From assembly GCA_011375245.1 (NCBI GenBank), contig DRMA01000073.1:1-6010 (forward strand): a stretch of 6,010 nucleotides of DNA, in the 5' to 3' direction. The notes below the pieces were generated by a model. That model searched no databases. It was not told the DNA's origin and was given only the letters and a program-made list of their open reading frames with translations. The DNA is from Thiothrix sp. GTDB taxonomy: Bacteria > Pseudomonadota > Gammaproteobacteria > Thiotrichales > Thiotrichaceae. The position numbers and the translations under genes are program-made. Shown piece by piece: positions 5,973-6,010 of this stretch; position 1 is the first letter of the stretch; each line of letters begins with the position of its first letter.

Positions 5973-6010
5973 AACAACTCGTGGCTAAAGCCGACGAGCT
6001 TCTAAAAGAC
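5973..6010. mobile_element. Probable end of an IS200/IS605-like or REP-type element (partial)
   Basis: CTCGT-GGC (5978-5985) and GCC-G-ACGAG (5990-5998) form a hairpin with a four-base TAAA loop and one unpaired G in the right arm (5993). Imperfect subterminal hairpins with a single bulged base are the recognition sites of Y1 HUH transposases in IS200/IS605 elements and related REP sequences. The hairpin lies directly at the point where the Doc frame loses family similarity, so this looks like an element end. No transposase is identifiable in the 38 bases available. The exact family and boundary cannot be set from this window. Confidence 0.5.

Noticed and set aside
1..6010. CRISPR arrays, tRNA or rRNA genes, riboswitches and tandem repeats
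   Set aside because: Reading through the window I saw no regularly spaced direct repeats, no cloverleaf-like segment and no intergenic gap over about 110 bp long enough for a structured leader.

Overview
The window reads as chromosomal DNA of a gammaproteobacterium with moderate to low GC. The mix of a DMSO-reductase-family membrane molybdoenzyme, a DsrC/TusE-family protein and a TudS-type desulfidase would suit a sulfur-oxidising Thiotrichales-like host (Thiothrix or Beggiatoa relatives). That placement is inferred from gene content and protein style; no marker gene is present to prove it.

Layout. Positions 1-2174 (+) hold the 3' end of a molybdopterin oxidoreductase catalytic subunit, followed after 29 bp by a 633-residue protein that fuses the four-cluster iron-sulfur subunit and the DmsC-like membrane anchor. 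Together they make a two-gene version of a three-subunit complex that passes electrons between an Mo site and the quinone pool. A hairpin at 2182-2218 separates this operon from a convergent minus-strand block: a TudS/DUF523 desulfidase (3871-3305), a zinc-ribbon Nudix hydrolase (3265-2690) and a DsrC/TusE-family protein (2587-2243). Divergent from the desulfidase is a spermidine-synthase-like SAM-binding protein (3972-4871, +). Its stop overlaps the stop of a convergent ketopantoate-reductase-like Rossmann protein (5629-4868, -).

The right end (5739-6010) holds the C-terminal half of a Doc/Fic toxin whose frame is broken at about 5972. An imperfect hairpin with one bulged base follows at once, of the kind found at IS200/IS605-type ends. 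The simplest reading is a toxin gene cut by a mobile element that continues beyond the window.

Functional theme. Sulfur handling recurs: a possible sulfite or sulfur-compound molybdoenzyme, a DsrC-family sulfur carrier with an altered C-terminal arm, and a desulfidase of the family that removes sulfur from thiouracil and, when fused to DUF1722, from tRNA 4-thiouridine. No clearly new multi-gene system is visible. The most unusual points are the altered DsrC arm, the B-C subunit fusion, the stand-alone TudS with a RudS-like tail, and the interrupted toxin.
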